From Paraburkholderia bryophila (lineage in GTDB: Bacteria > Pseudomonadota > Gammaproteobacteria > Burkholderiales > Burkholderiaceae): a stretch of 64,000 nt of DNA. Within the stretch, counting starts at the first letter, position 1. Each line of letters begins with the position of its first letter. Below the pieces are notes generated by a model. That model was given only the letters and a program-made list of their open reading frames with translations, was not told where the DNA came from and ran no database searches. The translations under genes and the position numbers were made by a program. Shown one piece after another: positions 13,441 through 21,677 of this stretch. The stretch lies in NCBI RefSeq assembly GCF_003269035.1, contig NZ_QLTK01000013.1, positions 62,001 to 126,000 of the forward strand. Direction: 5' to 3'.

Positions 13441-14177
13441 GCGGTGGAGGCGGCCTCGTCGGCGAAGGGCGCGCCGTCGGCGTCGGGTACGAAAACGTAG
13501 CCTTTGCCGCGCACCGTTTGCACGTAGCAGGGGTTGGACGGATCTTCCTCGATCACGCGGCGCAGACGCCAGATCGGCACGTCGAGACTGCGGTCGCGGA
13601 AGGCCAGGTTGTCGCGATGCACGAGATCGTGAATCAGTACGCGCGACAGCACCTTGTACGGGTTGTTGACGAAGATCTTCAGCAGCGCGAACTCACTGTC
13701 GCGCAGCGCCAGCTTGGTGTCGTCGCGCGACAGCGAACGGGTTGCGAAGTCGAGTTCGAACGGCCCGAACCGGTATGGCTTGCGGGCTTCCGGCGCGCTG
13801 GTGGTGGACGGCCCGCGACGGCGCAGGACGGTATGGATGCGCGCAAGCAGTTCGCGTGGATCGAACGGCTTGGTCAGGTAGTCGTCCGCGCCGAGCGAAA
13901 GCCCGACGATGCGGTCGGCCACCGTGCCGCGCGCGGTCACGAAGATCACCGGAATGTCGTCGCCGGCGGCGCGCAACGCGGTGAGCGCGCGCAGGCCGTC
14001 GGTGTTCGGCATCATGATATCGAGCACCACGACGGAAGGCCGCTCGCGTTCGAGCCGCCGCTGAAGATGCGTGCCGTCATGCAGCACCGACGCGTCGAAG
14101 CCGTTCGATTGCAGAAACTTGCATAGCAGATCGCGTACGACCGGATCGTCGTCGACGATAAGGACCTGTGGATTCAT
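13437..14177 (-). CDS. OmpR-family response regulator (with adjacent kinase)
   Basis: The product (246 residues) has a receiver domain with acidic residues D10/D11, phospho-acceptor D53 (VVVLDIMMPNTDG), T/S in FVTA and K in LTKPF. A winged-helix domain at the C-terminus ends in VQTVRGKGYVFVPD. It is the first gene of the two-component operon. It is the same length as, and closely similar to, the orphan regulator at 16641-17381, which suggests duplication. The probable targets are the neighbouring envelope genes, by proximity only. Confidence 0.93.
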   Translation of the reverse strand: MNPQVLIVDDDPVVRDLLCKFLQSNGFDASVLHDGTHLQRRLERERPSVVVLDIMMPNTDGLRALTALRAAGDDIPVIFVTARGTVADRIVGLSLGADDYLTKPFDPRELLARIHTVLRRRGPSTTSAPEARKPYRFGPFELDFATRSLSRDDTKLALRDSEFALLKIFVNNPYKVLSRVLIHDLVHRDNLAFRDRSLDVPIWRLRRVIEEDPSNPCYVQTVRGKGYVFVPDADGAPFADEAASTA

Positions 14178-14587
14178 GGCGAAATTCTAGACTGGCCCGC
14201 ACAACGCGCGGCCGACTGTTTTCTTACCAATGCTTACGCTTGCCCGCACAACCTCTGCCGGCTGAAGCGTAAGGCCCGCTGCCGAAGGCTCATAGCGTAT
14301 TTCACGCACGCCATATTTGGCAATGCGCGGCACGCCGTCCACACCCATTCAATTCGATAAGCATCGCCAAAAATTCCTCCGAAGAAACAATTGGCGCGTA
14401 ATTGAAACCGCTCGCAACGGCTCGAAAGAACCGCTGGAAAGCGCGCTTTTCTTCGTGCATCGCCAACGTGTGCCCGGCGCGATGATTCGTCGTGCAGTAC
14501 GTTGCGCCGCAAGCCGGAAACAGCCTGACGCATTGGGCCCACGGCAAGCGGCGTGAAATCGAAACCCAGCGCCACGCGAGGCTCATC
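14178..14587. other. 410-base divergent control region
   Basis: This gap separates the leftward response-regulator operon from the rightward small-gene run. It is AT-richer than its surroundings around 14320-14400. The open frames here have no ribosome site or plausible composition. It must hold promoters for both directions, but no convincing consensus pair or operator stands out. Confidence 0.5.
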
Positions 14588-14770
14588 ATGTCCGTTCATA
14601 ACAACTTCAGCTCAACCCGTTTTTCTTCGATGGCGCCGACGCCGCCGGCCCCCAAGCCTGCCGCTCAAAGCAACCTCGCCACGGCCCCGACCGCGCAGGA
14701 AGCCGCAGCCGAACCGCTGCCGTCGCTGCCGAGCGGACTCGTTGGGCATAACGTCAACACGACCGCCTGA
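14588..14770 (+). CDS. Small Pro/Ala-rich hypothetical protein
   Basis: This 60-residue frame starts at an ATG with GAGG nearby upstream. The protein is low-complexity (PTPPAPKPAA, EAAAEPLPSLPSG) with no signal peptide or membrane segment. The next gene starts 15 bases after its stop, so it may be the first gene of an operon with the exported proteins downstream. No family is recognised. Coding status is moderate, based on spacing and codon pattern. Confidence 0.45.
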   Translation: MSVHNNFSSTRFSSMAPTPPAPKPAAQSNLATAPTAQEAAAEPLPSLPSGLVGHNVNTTA

Positions 14771-14785
14771 CGCACCGAGGCCCGT

Positions 14786-14983
14786 GTGTCGACCCCGAGA
14801 ATCATTGACCGTTTCATTCGTGTCGTTGCGTGGTTGACGCTCGGCGCGGCGCTGCTGCCGGTCGGCGGCTGCGCCGTCGCCGCGCTGCCGTGCCGGCTGA
14901 CCTCAGCCACGCTGAAAATCGTCCCGGTCGTCGGCCATGCCGCGGCCGCCCCGTTCGACATGTGTTCATCCGCGATCGACTGA
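14786..14983 (+). CDS. Small lipoprotein
   Basis: The 65-residue product begins with GTG. It has a basic n-region (TPRIIDRFIR), a hydrophobic core (VVAWLTLGAALL) and a lipobox ending at VGGC, then a short tail of about 35 residues containing two more cysteines. It should be processed by signal peptidase II and anchored in the envelope. It resembles small Burkholderia-type lipoproteins of unknown function. The next gene follows after 3 bases, so the two are cotranscribed. Confidence 0.65.
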   Translation: MSTPRIIDRFIRVVAWLTLGAALLPVGGCAVAALPCRLTSATLKIVPVVGHAAAAPFDMCSSAID

Positions 14984-14986
14984 ATC

Positions 14987-15718
14987 ATGACACTCAAACG
15001 GATTGCCTGTGCGTTGGCGCTGTTCGGTGGTTTGTTGTCGCTGGCCGCTTATGCGCAGCCGGTCGCGCGTGATGCGAATCCGAACGCGTCAGCAACCGCG
15101 CCCACGCAGAAGGAAGTCTCCGCCGAGGCGCGCCGGCGCTCGACCACGCAAGATGCGCCGTTCGCGTTTCGTGGCGTCGCGCTCGGCATGACGCTCGATG
15201 AATTCCGCGCGGGTTCAACCGTGCGGGCCACGCCGGTCGGCAGCGTGCCGGTCTGCGAGACGGACGTGCAGGCGGGCGCGCTCGGCATGCGTTTGAAGTC
15301 GCACGAGAGCCTGACGGTGGCGTGCCGCTGGGCGCATCGCGGCAATGACGGCTGGGCGGTGTCGCAAGCCGTGGTGGACGGCGCGCCGGCGCTGGAGCAT
15401 GTGCTGCGCTTCGCGCGCGTCGACGGACAAAGCGCGCTGCGTCTCTACGAGATTTCCTTTGTGGTCGACGAGATCACCGCCGAAGACTTGCGCGACGCGC
15501 TCGCCGACCGCTACGGGCCGCCGCGCTTCGCGACGCGGAACGTGTCGGCCTCGGGCGCGCTGCCGACCTATGTCTGGGAAAACGCGGTGAGTTCGATCAC
15601 CTTGTGTTTTCTGCCGGGCACGCGCAACGGCACGCTCACCTATCTGCTGAAGGGTTCGGATGCGTGGGTGAAGTCGGTCGTGCGGCAATGGCAGGCGAGC
15701 GGCGCCGAGGCGGGTTGA
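14987..15718 (+). CDS. Exported protein of unknown function
   Basis: The 243-residue product has a clear signal peptide (MTLKRIACALALFGGLLSLA, cleavage near AYA-Q). A low-complexity linker follows, then a folded region beginning FAFRGVALGMTLDEFR, a pattern common to small periplasmic repeat domains. Two Cys in the mature part (PVCETDV and TVACRW) could form a disulphide, with one more (LCFLPG) near the end. It starts three bases after the small lipoprotein gene. I do not recognise a named family. Confidence 0.7.
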   Translation: MTLKRIACALALFGGLLSLAAYAQPVARDANPNASATAPTQKEVSAEARRRSTTQDAPFAFRGVALGMTLDEFRAGSTVRATPVGSVPVCETDVQAGALGMRLKSHESLTVACRWAHRGNDGWAVSQAVVDGAPALEHVLRFARVDGQSALRLYEISFVVDEITAEDLRDALADRYGPPRFATRNVSASGALPTYVWENAVSSITLCFLPGTRNGTLTYLLKGSDAWVKSVVRQWQASGAEAG

Positions 15719-15849
15719 TGCGCGACCTCGACCAGGCGGCGCGCTCTCGCCATGACTCGCGGCCCGTGTGCATTCGTCTTCATCGGAAGCGATCGCGCGG
15801 CAAGCGTGGCGCCCCGTTCAAAGCAAGCCGATCCGTTCAAGGAGCCTGC

Positions 15850-16521
15850 ATGACCACGCTACCTCTCACGCTCGCGCTAGGCGCGGCGTTCTGTCTCGCC
15901 GCCTGCTCGGGCGGTCGGCAGCCTTCTATCGTCGACACGCCGATGGCGCCGCCACTCGCCTCCGCGCCGCTCAACGTGAACACGCAAGGCGCGATCTATC
16001 AGGCCGGCACGCCGCTGCTGCTGTACGAAACGCCGCGTGCGCAGCATATCGGTGATGTGCTGACGATTCGTCTGTCGGAGTCGTATAGCGGCAACAATAG
16101 TTCGACGGCGGCGGCGAGCCGTTCGAGCAGCATCACCGCCGCCGCCGCCGATCAATCGACCAACGCCGCCGCGCGGCTCGCCAGGCTGTTCAACATCGGC
16201 TCGGCGAGCACCGACTACAAGGGGCAGGGCAGTCTCACCGACGTGAGCGGCATGACCGGCACGCTGGCCGTCACCGTGATCGGCACGATGTCGACCGGCA
16301 ACCTGGTGGTGTCGGGCGAGAAGATGATCGCGATGAGCGGTAACAGCGACCGCTTGCGCTTGTCGGGGATCGTCAATCCGAAAGACATCGAGGCGGGCAA
16401 TTATGTCGCGTCGAGCAAGGTCGCCAATGCGCGGATCGAACAGGCTGGGGCGGGCATGGTGTCCGACGCGACGACGATGGGTTGGCTGCAGCGCATGTTC
16501 CTGAGTGTGTTGACGTTTTGA
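15850..16521 (+). CDS. flgH: FlgH-like flagellar L-ring lipoprotein, isolated copy
   Basis: FlgH forms the outer-membrane L-ring bushing of the flagellar basal body. The start ATG at 15850 follows a GGAG; the longer open frame upstream lacks a signal. The 223-residue product has a lipobox (FCLAAC at about residues 15-20), the FlgH block AQHIGDVLTIRLSESYSGNN, the TDYKGQGSLTD region, and the diagnostic C-terminal stretch GTMSTGNLVVSGEKMIAMS...RLSGIVNPKDIEAGNYVASSKVANARIEQAG. No other flagellar gene is present here, and FlgI in particular is absent. It may be a second copy working in another envelope structure. Confidence 0.88.
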   Translation: MTTLPLTLALGAAFCLAACSGGRQPSIVDTPMAPPLASAPLNVNTQGAIYQAGTPLLLYETPRAQHIGDVLTIRLSESYSGNNSSTAAASRSSSITAAAADQSTNAAARLARLFNIGSASTDYKGQGSLTDVSGMTGTLAVTVIGTMSTGNLVVSGEKMIAMSGNSDRLRLSGIVNPKDIEAGNYVASSKVANARIEQAGAGMVSDATTMGWLQRMFLSVLTF

Positions 16522-16640
16522 TGCTTTAAGACGCGGGTGAGTGGCGCGAAACGAGCGGGACATGTGACCCAGCTGAGACGTGCACCGCGCCATGCCCGCG
16601 TCGTGCGCATTTAGCGAGATACCCGCGCCTCCTCTTCCCG

Positions 16641-17381
16641 CTACGCCAACGGCGCCGCGCTTCGCTCGGCCGCGCCGATTTCCCCGTCCGGCACGAACAC
16701 ATACCCGCGTCCCCACACCGTCTGCACGTAACGCGGCTCCGACGGATCCACTTCGATCAGCCGCCGCAATCGCCAGATCGACACATCGAGACTGCGATTG
16801 CGATGCGCCTCGCTATTGCCGTGCAGTTTCTCCAGCAACTGCGCGCGCGTCAGCACCGTCATCGAATGCGTGACGAACACTTTGAGCATGGCGAATTCGC
16901 TCGAGCGCAGCGTGATGCGCTCACCGTCGCGGCGCAATTCACGCGCCGGGAAATTCACTTCGAAACGTCCGAACCGGTATGGCGCGCGCTGTTCCGGCGC
17001 GCTCGGCGCAATCGTGCCGCGCCGGCGCAGCACCGTGCGAATTCGCGCGACCAGTTCGCTCGGCTCGAAGGGCTTGCCGAGATAGTCGTCGGCGCCGAGT
17101 TCGAGGCCGATCACGCGGTCGATCGGATCGGCGCGCGCAGTCAGCAGAATCACCGGAATGTCGTCGCCGGCCACGCGCAACGCGCGCAGCGCACTGATGC
17201 CGTCGAGCTCCGGCATCATGATGTCGAGCACGATCAGCGCCGGACGCTCGTCCTGCAATTTGCGCTGCAGCGCCAGGCCGTGTTCGAGCGTGACAACCTT
17301 GAAGCCGCGCCCCTGCAGATAATCGCTGACGAGCTCACGTACGACGGGGTCGTCGTCGACGACCAGAATGGATTGGTTCAT
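16641..17381 (-). CDS. Orphan OmpR-family response regulator
   Basis: The 246-residue product is a paralogue of the regulator at 13437-14177. The receiver has D10/D11, D53 (IVLDIMMPELDG), T in LLTA and K in LGKPF. The C-terminal winged helix has RSLDVSIWRLRRLIEVDPSEPRYVQTVWGRGYVF. No kinase gene is adjacent, so it may be served by the kinase at 12169-13440 or another one. It faces the flgH-like gene convergently and is read in the same direction as the lipoprotein gene just upstream. Confidence 0.92.
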   Translation of the reverse strand: MNQSILVVDDDPVVRELVSDYLQGRGFKVVTLEHGLALQRKLQDERPALIVLDIMMPELDGISALRALRVAGDDIPVILLTARADPIDRVIGLELGADDYLGKPFEPSELVARIRTVLRRRGTIAPSAPEQRAPYRFGRFEVNFPARELRRDGERITLRSSEFAMLKVFVTHSMTVLTRAQLLEKLHGNSEAHRNRSLDVSIWRLRRLIEVDPSEPRYVQTVWGRGYVFVPDGEIGAAERSAAPLA

Positions 17382-17474
17382 TCAGGCCATCTTAGTGATC
17401 GGCATGGAGCGAGCCAAGCGCGTAACGCTTTCGAATCCTTTCCCATGTAAGAGACGGCAAGCAGTGCGGCGCGG

Positions 17475-18149
17475 CTAGTTCGCCTGCGAGGTCTGAATGG
17501 TTTGCATCGATTGGCGCGCGAAATCGGTTTGATCGACCACCATCCGTTCGATCAGACCATTGAGCTTGGTCGATGCCGACGAAAAGCGGTCGGTGTTGAG
17601 GCCGCCGGTCTGATAGCGCGCGGTGACGAGAATGCGGCCGTGCTGGATCAGCGTCAGGTCGATGATCGACAGGTACTGGATCGATTCGTCGCTGAACGAG
17701 CGGCGGCCGTAGTCGATCGCGGCGTTGTAGACGAGGCGCGCTTCGCAACCGGCGGGCGAGGTGCCCGGATTGTAGACGTCCGAACGAATGCCGCGCCGGT
17801 CGAGCGCGAGTTGCAGCGCCGGCACGAAATCGCCCACCGACACGGTCTGATTCACTTCGATGCAAACGTTATGCACGTCGGCCGGCCGGCCGTTGACGAA
17901 GGTCGGCGACGAGTAGTTCGCCGCAATCGCGTAGCCGGCCTGAATCACGGAGCCGGTGGCATCGGCAGCCTGGATCAGCGTCCACGCGCAGCCGTTCAGG
18001 CCGGCCGCCAGCATCGCGCCGACGGCCAGCCGCGCGCACGGCCGCCGCGTGACGCGCCACGCGGTGCGCGTGGCGCGTGAAGCTCGCGTGAAGGTGGCGG
18101 CGCGCAGGCTCGGCATGAATGTCATGAGACGGTGCCCGGTGGCGGTCAA
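17475..18149 (-). CDS. Lipoprotein, possibly Sbal_3080-like
   Basis: With the ATG at 18149 the product is 224 residues; ATGs at residues 9 and 12 are equally likely starts. A long Arg-rich n-region is followed by a hydrophobic core (LAVGAMLAAG) and lipobox LNGC (C54). The mature part has VCIEVNQTVSVGDFVPALQLALDRRGI and ARLVYNAAIDYGRRSF, which recall outer-membrane-associated lipoproteins with a small alpha/beta domain. The Sbal_3080-like label is from memory and weak. It lies about 90 bases upstream of the orphan regulator on the same strand. Confidence 0.65.
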   Translation of the reverse strand: MTATGHRLMTFMPSLRAATFTRASRATRTAWRVTRRPCARLAVGAMLAAGLNGCAWTLIQAADATGSVIQAGYAIAANYSSPTFVNGRPADVHNVCIEVNQTVSVGDFVPALQLALDRRGIRSDVYNPGTSPAGCEARLVYNAAIDYGRRSFSDESIQYLSIIDLTLIQHGRILVTARYQTGGLNTDRFSSASTKLNGLIERMVVDQTDFARQSMQTIQTSQAN

Positions 18150-18462
18150 AGGGGGCGGCCGGTCGACGCGCAGCGCGGCGGATCGCGGCGGCCGGCGCTG
18201 GGCGCGTTCGGGTTTGGGTTTGGGCTCAGGTGCGGGTTCACGCTCAACGCGCGAGGCGGGTCAAAGGATAGGAGCGGCGATCGAATGACATGAGCGAAGA
18301 TTCCGGTAGCGTTGAATGACGTGGCGTGCCGCACGAGGTTTGGCACACATGGCTATCGTCGCTGGAGGAGCATGTCTTCAAAGCGCGGAACAGCTTGCCG
18401 GCTTCGCAAATGCTTTCGAACTCTTCGCGGGTCTTTCTGGATGTTGCGGCCGTGGGCGTTTT
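18150..18462. other. 313-base gap without a clear gene
   Basis: The segment lies upstream of the lipoprotein gene and downstream of the SDR gene, both leftward. It contains a GT-rich patch around 18208-18242 and short frames without ribosome sites. It should hold the lipoprotein gene promoter; no terminator hairpin with a T-run is obvious. Confidence 0.4.
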
Positions 18463-19245
18463 TCAGCCCAGCGTGAGGCCGCCGTCGACGTGAATCACCT
18501 GACCGGTGATATGCCGCGCTTCGTCGGAGAGCAGGAACGCGATCAGCGCGGCGATATCGGCCGGCTCGGCGACGTGGCCGAGCGGCGTCGCTTGCGCCGC
18601 GCGCTGCCACACCGATGCATTATCGGCACTCGGGCCGCGATCTTTACGGGTATAACCCGGCGCCACGCAATTCACGGTCACGCCGTGCGGCGCAAGTTCG
18701 GCTGCCGCCGTTTTCGCTAACGACTCCAACGCCGCTTTGGCCGCCGCCGTTGCGGCGAACGGCGTATCCGCGCGATAGCGGTGCGCGACGAACGAACTGA
18801 GCGCGACTACACGGCCGCGCTTCGACGTTTCCAGCGCGGGCGACGCACGTTTGACAAGCGCCGCGAACGCCGCCGGCATGGCGGCCCAGGCGGCGCTGAA
18901 CGTATCGGGATCGAGCGCGTGCAGCGTTTGCCGCTGCGCGTGGCCTGCATTGGCAACCAGTTGATCGAGTGCGCCGAAGCGCGCCAGCGTTTGATGGATC
19001 ACATGGTCCGCCGCGCCACGCTCGGCCAGGTCGGCGCACAGCGTTGCGCAGTGCGCGCCGTTCGCACTGCAGTCGGCGGCCACTTGCGCGAGACGTTCGC
19101 GCGACGCCTCGTCGGCGCCGCGTGCGTGCAGCATCAGCGCGGCGCGCGGCGCGGCGATGCGCCGGGCCAGCGCCGCACCGATACCGGAGCCCGCGCCGGT
19201 GATCAGCACGACGCGATCGACGCCGGCGGGACTCGGCACGCTCAT
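18463..19245 (-). CDS. SDR-family oxidoreductase with altered catalytic Tyr
   Basis: The product (260 residues) is a classical-length short-chain dehydrogenase: cofactor loop TGAGSGIG (residues 16-23), VANAG (97-101), Ser150/151 in VALSSF, and C-terminal VTVNCVAPGYTRKD and HITGQVIHVDGG. The YxxxK motif, however, reads T166-A-A-A-K170 (TAAAK), so the proton-donating Tyr is Thr. Y157 in HRYRAD could be a substitute, but its spacing is wrong. The gene start overlaps the ABC transporter stop by four bases, so the two are coupled. Substrate unknown. Confidence 0.85.
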   Translation of the reverse strand: MSVPSPAGVDRVVLITGAGSGIGAALARRIAAPRAALMLHARGADEASRERLAQVAADCSANGAHCATLCADLAERGAADHVIHQTLARFGALDQLVANAGHAQRQTLHALDPDTFSAAWAAMPAAFAALVKRASPALETSKRGRVVALSSFVAHRYRADTPFAATAAAKAALESLAKTAAAELAPHGVTVNCVAPGYTRKDRGPSADNASVWQRAAQATPLGHVAEPADIAALIAFLLSDEARHITGQVIHVDGGLTLG

Positions 19246-20999
19246 GCCGCGACTGCTTCGCCGGAACGTTCGACGTCGAGCGTTTCGTCATGGAACGCCG
19301 CCAGCGATTCGCGATGCGCGACGCTAACGATCGCCGCCTGCGGCAAACGCTCGGTGAACAGACGGTAGAGCCGTGCTTCGTTTTCGGCATCGAGCGCGCT
19401 GGTCGCTTCGTCGAGGAACAGATAGTCCGGCTTGTGCAGCAGCACGCGGGCGGCGGCGAGACGCTGCTGTTCACCCGGCGACAGGATGCGGGTCCAGTGC
19501 CCCGATTCCGCCAGCCGGTCGGCGTACTCCGACAGATGGCAGGTGACCAGCGCTTCGCGGCATTCGTCTTCGGTGTAGGTGTCGGCCGAGGACGGGTAGG
19601 CTAGCGCTGCCTTCAGCGTGCCGATCGGCATGTAGCTGACCTGCGGGATGAACATCATGCGGGCGTTGACGGGCGCGTCGATCGAACCGTCGCCGAACGG
19701 CCAGAGGCCGGCCAGCGCACGCATCAGCGTGCTCTTGCCCGAACCGGACGGACCGCGCACCAGCCAGCGCGAACCCGGCGCGATCGCGATATCGCGAATG
19801 CGCGACAGCGGATTGCCGTTCGGCAGCGCGAGTTTGAGGCCCTCGGTGGAGAGCTTGTTGGCGTCGACGTAATGCAGGTTGATACCGCCGTGCTCGGTGG
19901 CTGGCGAGACCGATTCTTTCAGGTGCGGCGAGCGCAGAATGCGCTTGAATTCACGCAACCGGTTCACGGTGGCGCGCCATTCGACCAGGCTGCCGTAACT
20001 GTTGATGAACCACGAGAACGAATCGCTGACGGTGCCGAACGCGCTGGAAATCTGCATCAGCACGCCGAACGTGAAGGCGCCCGCGAAATAGCGCGGCGCG
20101 GCGACCACCAGCGGAAAGATGATCGCGATCTGGCCGTAGAAGCTGAGCACGAAGGTGAGCCGCTTGGTGTACTTCATCACCTGCCACCAGTTGTCGCGGA
20201 TGCGTCCAAACAGCGACTGGGTGCTCGTCTTCTCCGTTTCCATACCGTTGTAGAAGGCGATCTGCTCGGCGTTTTCGCGCAGACGGATCAGGCCGAAACG
20301 GAAGTCCGCCTCGACTTTCTGCGCCTGGTAGTTGATCGGCACGAGCGGGTGGCCGACCTTCTGGATGATCAGCGAGCCGACCACTGCATAGAGCGCGGCG
20401 GCCCACACCATGTAGCCGGGAACCTGCACCGGCATGCCGCCGAGCGAGACGGTCAGTGCGCCGCCGATCGTCCACAGGATCGTGATGAACGACACCAGCG
20501 TGACGATCGTGGAGAGCAGGTCGAGGGTCAGCGACAGGGTGCTGGTGGCGAACGATTGCAGGTCGTCGCTGATCCGCTGGTCGGGGTTGTCGGCGAGGCG
20601 GTCGCGTTCGATCCGGTAGAAGGCGCTGTCGTGCATCCATTCGTTCAGATAGCGCGTGGTCAGCCACTGGCGCCAGCGGAAGCCGAGCATCTGGCGTAGA
20701 TACCGCCCATATACCGCAAGGATGATGAAGGCGAACGCGAGTACCGAGAACACCATCAGCAGGTGCGGGAAATCGTGCACGTTCTTGGTCTGCAGCGCGT
20801 TGTAGAAATCGGCGCTCCAGCGGTTCAGGCGCACGTTGATCCACACGACCAGCAGGTTCATCACGATGATCGCGATGAGCAGGCCCCAGGCCGTTTTTCG
20901 TTCTTCTGAAACCCAGTAGGGTTTGATCAGGCTCCAGGCGGAGATCTTTTCGTCCGGCGGCAGCGCGGGGCTGGCTGAGGTATTCGGTGTCATGAGCAT
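19242..20999 (-). CDS. SbmA/BacA-like (YddA-type) ABC transporter, fused permease and ATPase
   Basis: The 585-residue half-transporter has an N-terminal SbmA/BacA-type membrane domain with about six helices, starting around residue 38 and ending around 340, including the family-typical NRWSADFYNALQ and WRQWLTTRYLNEWM. The ATPase has Walker A GPSGSGKST (416-424), signature LSPGEQQR and Walker B YLFLDEATSALD. Homologues move peptides or cobalamin-like molecules across the inner membrane as homodimers. It leads a two-gene unit with the SDR gene. The cargo cannot be inferred. Confidence 0.9.
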   Translation of the reverse strand: MLMTPNTSASPALPPDEKISAWSLIKPYWVSEERKTAWGLLIAIIVMNLLVVWINVRLNRWSADFYNALQTKNVHDFPHLLMVFSVLAFAFIILAVYGRYLRQMLGFRWRQWLTTRYLNEWMHDSAFYRIERDRLADNPDQRISDDLQSFATSTLSLTLDLLSTIVTLVSFITILWTIGGALTVSLGGMPVQVPGYMVWAAALYAVVGSLIIQKVGHPLVPINYQAQKVEADFRFGLIRLRENAEQIAFYNGMETEKTSTQSLFGRIRDNWWQVMKYTKRLTFVLSFYGQIAIIFPLVVAAPRYFAGAFTFGVLMQISSAFGTVSDSFSWFINSYGSLVEWRATVNRLREFKRILRSPHLKESVSPATEHGGINLHYVDANKLSTEGLKLALPNGNPLSRIRDIAIAPGSRWLVRGPSGSGKSTLMRALAGLWPFGDGSIDAPVNARMMFIPQVSYMPIGTLKAALAYPSSADTYTEDECREALVTCHLSEYADRLAESGHWTRILSPGEQQRLAAARVLLHKPDYLFLDEATSALDAENEARLYRLFTERLPQAAIVSVAHRESLAAFHDETLDVERSGEAVAA

Positions 21000-21325
21000 C
21001 CTGAAGAAGTGCTGGCCTGCATGCCCGGGCGTCGTGCTCGACGAACGCTCGTCCGGGCGAGTGTCCGATTCTGGCGCGCAGCCCTTAAGCGAAAATTAAT
21101 TTGCGCCAGAAGGCTTCGCTGCCATGCGATGACGGCACGGGCGGCGGATCGTGGAATGCGTCCGGGCGCGCCGCGCCGTGGCGGCATGGGCTCGTTGCAT
21201 TGTGCCAGAGCGCCGCGTCGGGCCGCATCGGCAATATAAAAGAAGGTGCCGGATCAAACCTGGCGCAAACGCGCCGGGCGCTGGTTTGCGGGCGTCGCGG
21301 CTTTTATGGTCTAATGGCCTTCGAC

Positions 21326-21432
21326 GAAACAGGGGTGCTTTGCCCACAGGCGCGCATGATTTTCATGCCGTAGCGGCAAGGCTGAGAGAGACCCTTTGCA
21401 CCCGATCCGGGTAATACCGGCGCGGGAAGTTT
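21326..21432 (+). promoter_or_regulatory. TPP riboswitch (THI element)
   Basis: The conserved blocks are present in order: AGGGGTGC at 21331, GGCTGAGAGAGACCC at about 21380, and CCGATCCGGGTAATACCGG at 21401-21420, followed by CGCGGGAAG. These match the thi-box RNA that binds thiamine pyrophosphate and shuts off thiamine genes. It precedes thiOSGE by about 240 bases. The expression platform is not obvious: GC-rich hairpins at about 21456-21470 and 21497-21522 lack a clean T-run, so control of translation or Rho-dependent termination is possible. Confidence 0.95.
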
Positions 21433-21563
21433 CCGGAAGCAGCCAGTCTTCCATTCCCCGCCGGGGTGGCGTGCGTCTTCAGAATGCGCGTCGTGCCCGG
21501 CCGGCCTCACCCGCCGGTTTCGTCCTGGGTACGTGCGTTTTTCTGCCGTACGGAAAGGACTCG

Positions 21564-21677
21564 ATGACCGCCTATTCTTCAGTTATGTGTTTTGCTCTTC
21601 GTCACGCCGCTGCCGGCGCGCTGTGCTTTTGCCTGTTCAGCCTGATAGATCACAGTGAAACGGAGCGTGCGCAATGA
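21564..21677 (+). CDS. 37-residue leader ORF overlapping the thiO start
   Basis: The frame starts at ATG 21564 behind a good ribosome site (GGAAAGGA) and encodes a hydrophobic, Cys-containing peptide (core AAAGALCFCLFSLI). Its TGA overlaps the thiO ATG in an ATGA junction. thiO itself has no strong ribosome site of its own within the overlap region, which suggests that translation of this peptide carries ribosomes into thiO. It lies between the TPP riboswitch and thiO. It may be a regulatory leader or a tiny membrane peptide; no homologue is recognised. Confidence 0.5.
   Translation: MTAYSSVMCFALRHAAAGALCFCLFSLIDHSETERAQ

Noticed and set aside
14234..14599. Several overlapping frames in the gap upstream of the response regulator
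   Set aside because: No ribosome sites, poor composition and mutual overlap on both strands.
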